NCBI GenBank assembly: GCA_934662525.1
Contig: CAKUKJ010000180.1
Location: forward strand, 1-5,681
Reading direction: 5' to 3'
From: an uncultured Coriobacteriales bacterium
GTDB taxonomy: Bacteria > Actinomycetota > Coriobacteriia > Coriobacteriales > UMGS124
Length of the DNA: 5,681 nt
A program made the position numbers and the translations under genes. The notes below the pieces were generated by a model. It was given only the letters and a program-made list of their open reading frames with translations. It was not told the origin of the DNA and did no database searches. Below are positions 4,407 through 5,681 of this stretch, in pieces (within the stretch, counting starts at the first letter, position 1; the number at the start of each line of letters is the position of its first letter).

Positions 4407-5681
4407 GTGCGCGCAGCCGGGGGAATGGCGGCACGTAAGGGAGATGGGTCGCCGGCTCGCAACGGCGGCCATGTGGGCAAGGGCTTGTCGGCTTTCGAGC
4501 TTGCCGTCTTGGCGCTCGGCTTCGGCCTTTGCCATGCGTGGGTCGTGGGATTTCTGGGCTTCGCCGGCCGCTACGACTTGGAGGCGGGAGGTTTCCTCGG
4601 GTATGACCAGGTGTATCTGTTTGCCGGTGCTGCGGCGGCAACCGTGGTCGCATGCCTCTTTTCGCGCATGTTTGGGAAGCGGTCATGGGATGAGGAGGCC
4701 CAGGCGTCCGAGGCTCCCCTTGATGGGCGTGCGCATGTCGGATGCGGCGAGCGTGTCGTACGGGCCGGCCAGCCTGTCGGCCTCGCGCCGTTTCCCGCTG
4801 TGAACCTGGCGACTGCGATCGTCGCCCTGGCGGTGCTGGGCGTTGCCGTGGCGGTGGGCACCAAGCCGCTTCTGGTGGCGGCGTTTGCCGCGTGCGGCGT
4901 CTCGTCTGCCTTCTTGCAGATGAGCTGGGGCGTCCGCTTCTCGCTTTTCAGCATGCGCACGGCGCTTCTCTCGGTTCCTTTGGGTGCGATGGTGACGGCC
5001 GTTGTCATGATGGTCTTGCCGGCGGACGCACTGTTTTCCTGCCTGTATGTGCTGCCGTTGCTGTCGCTGCTTCTGCTGTGCTCGCACCGCGTGGGCGATT
5101 CCATCGTGCTGAAGTTGAGCTTTGATGCGCCGCCGGGCGACGGCGACGATTCCGTCTGCGCGCTTTCGCCCGTCTCCCCCGGGACCTTCGTGCGCCTCAT
5201 GGCCTCCATTGCCGTGTTTTCCCTGGTGGGGCGCTGCCTCGATTCCTTCCCGGCGGCGTCGGTCGATGCGGGGGCTCCCGAGTTTGTGGCTGACAACTAC
5301 GCATTCTTGGCAATTCTCGCCGTCGGCATTCTGCTCGTGGTGTTTGCGCTTGTGTTTGGCGAGCGGTTCGACGTCATGCTCGTCTATCGCCTTTCGCTTC
5401 CGTGCATGGTGGCCGGCTTCGCTGTGCTCACGATGTTCATGGACCGCTTCACAATCGTCTCAGTTGCCATCGTCACCATCGGTTACGAGTTCTTTGACCT
5501 GCTGTTTTGGGCATTGCTCGTTGGGCTTGTGAGGCAAGGGCCGGTACGGCGCCCCCTCTTTGTCTTCGGCTGGGGCGTCGCGCTCACTTATGTGGGCATG
5601 GGAGCCGGCACGCTCGTCTCGCGTGCCGTCGTGCCGCCCATCCTTGCCGGGACGCTCGACATGTCGGCGCTGGCCCTCATG
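4407..5681 (+). CDS. LuxR-type transcriptional regulator, N-terminal multi-pass membrane domain (3' partial)
   Basis: An open frame runs from the GTG at 4407 to the window edge with no stop, giving 425 residues. About twelve hydrophobic segments are visible, roughly at residues 30-52, 69-87, 131-151, 154-170, 183-203, 208-226, 262-281, 297-317, 323-345, 347-374, 384-404 and 408-425. A soluble, charged loop of about 40 residues lies between the second and third (88-130), and another at 236-260. The pattern, including QMSWGVRFSLF (171-181) and the conserved-looking YEFFDLLFWALL (360-371), matches the MFS-like membrane half of Coriobacteriia LuxR-family regulators, which end in a LuxR helix-turn-helix of about 60-70 residues. 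That DNA-binding part would lie beyond 5681 and is not seen, so the regulator call is inferred from the membrane half and its position. In Eggerthellaceae such proteins sit beside inducible reductase and dehydroxylase genes and control them in response to the substrate; the divergent arrangement with flavoproteins B and A fits. A plain membrane transporter is the alternative. The upstream in-frame stop is at 4389. Confidence 0.72.
   Translation, partial: MRAAGGMAARKGDGSPARNGGHVGKGLSAFELAVLALGFGLCHAWVVGFLGFAGRYDLEAGGFLGYDQVYLFAGAAAATVVACLFSRMFGKRSWDEEAQASEAPLDGRAHVGCGERVVRAGQPVGLAPFPAVNLATAIVALAVLGVAVAVGTKPLLVAAFAACGVSSAFLQMSWGVRFSLFSMRTALLSVPLGAMVTAVVMMVLPADALFSCLYVLPLLSLLLLCSHRVGDSIVLKLSFDAPPGDGDDSVCALSPVSPGTFVRLMASIAVFSLVGRCLDSFPAASVDAGAPEFVADNYAFLAILAVGILLVVFALVFGERFDVMLVYRLSLPCMVAGFAVLTMFMDRFTIVSVAIVTIGYEFFDLLFWALLVGLVRQGPVRRPLFVFGWGVALTYVGMGAGTLVSRAVVPPILAGTLDMSALALM

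Noticed and set aside
4399..4803. Plus-strand frame starting GTG 4399 with 134 codons
   Set aside because: Its product is Arg/Trp/Ser-rich and not membrane-like; the neighbouring frame from 4407 gives twelve hydrophobic segments.
4571..5296. A 241-codon open frame on the minus strand opposite the regulator
   Set aside because: Low-complexity Ser/Thr/Arg/Ala product opposite a continuous membrane-protein frame with clear hydrophobic periodicity.
1..5681. tRNA, rRNA, CRISPR array or complete insertion sequence
   Set aside because: I found no cloverleaf, repeat-spacer periodicity or transposase motif on either strand.

Overview
The window reads as a chromosomal piece of a high-GC actinobacterium of the class Coriobacteriia, most likely the gut family Eggerthellaceae (Eggerthella, Gordonibacter, Adlercreutzia, Slackia and relatives). 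This rests on three things: GC-ending codons in the main genes; two adjacent Tat-exported, fumarate-reductase-like flavoproteins of the kind that family carries in large numbers; and a divergent regulator whose first 425 residues are a transmembrane domain typical of that family's membrane-bound LuxR proteins. The genus is not resolved.

Layout, left to right. (1) Positions 1-560, plus strand: the C-terminal part of an AAA ATPase/DUF4143 protein with a PD-(D/E)XK-like core. It is cut at the left edge, and the first 60-75 bases look as if they belong to something else. (2) Positions 561-666: a convergent intergenic gap with a strong hairpin. (3) Positions 667-2355, minus strand: Tat flavoprotein A, 562 aa. 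(4) Positions 2356-2519: a gap with an 80-bp element bounded by perfect 14-bp inverted repeats. (5) Positions 2520-4166, minus strand: Tat flavoprotein B, 548 aa. (6) Positions 4167-4406: a 240-bp divergent promoter region with several candidate operator repeats. (7) Positions 4407-5681, plus strand: the multi-TM part of a LuxR-type regulator that runs off the right edge before any DNA-binding domain is reached.

Likely working model (inference): the membrane regulator senses a small molecule and controls the divergent B-A transcription unit. B and A are folded with FAD in the cytoplasm, exported by Tat, and use the molecule or a relative as a substrate or respiratory electron acceptor outside the membrane. 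Neither flavoprotein carries a haem or FMN-binding domain and no electron-delivery partner is encoded here, so the donor must come from elsewhere. By hand comparison both lack the arginine and histidine that define classical fumarate reductases, so their substrates cannot be named; B and A are also diverged from each other. The DUF4143 gene at the left is probably unrelated to this system.
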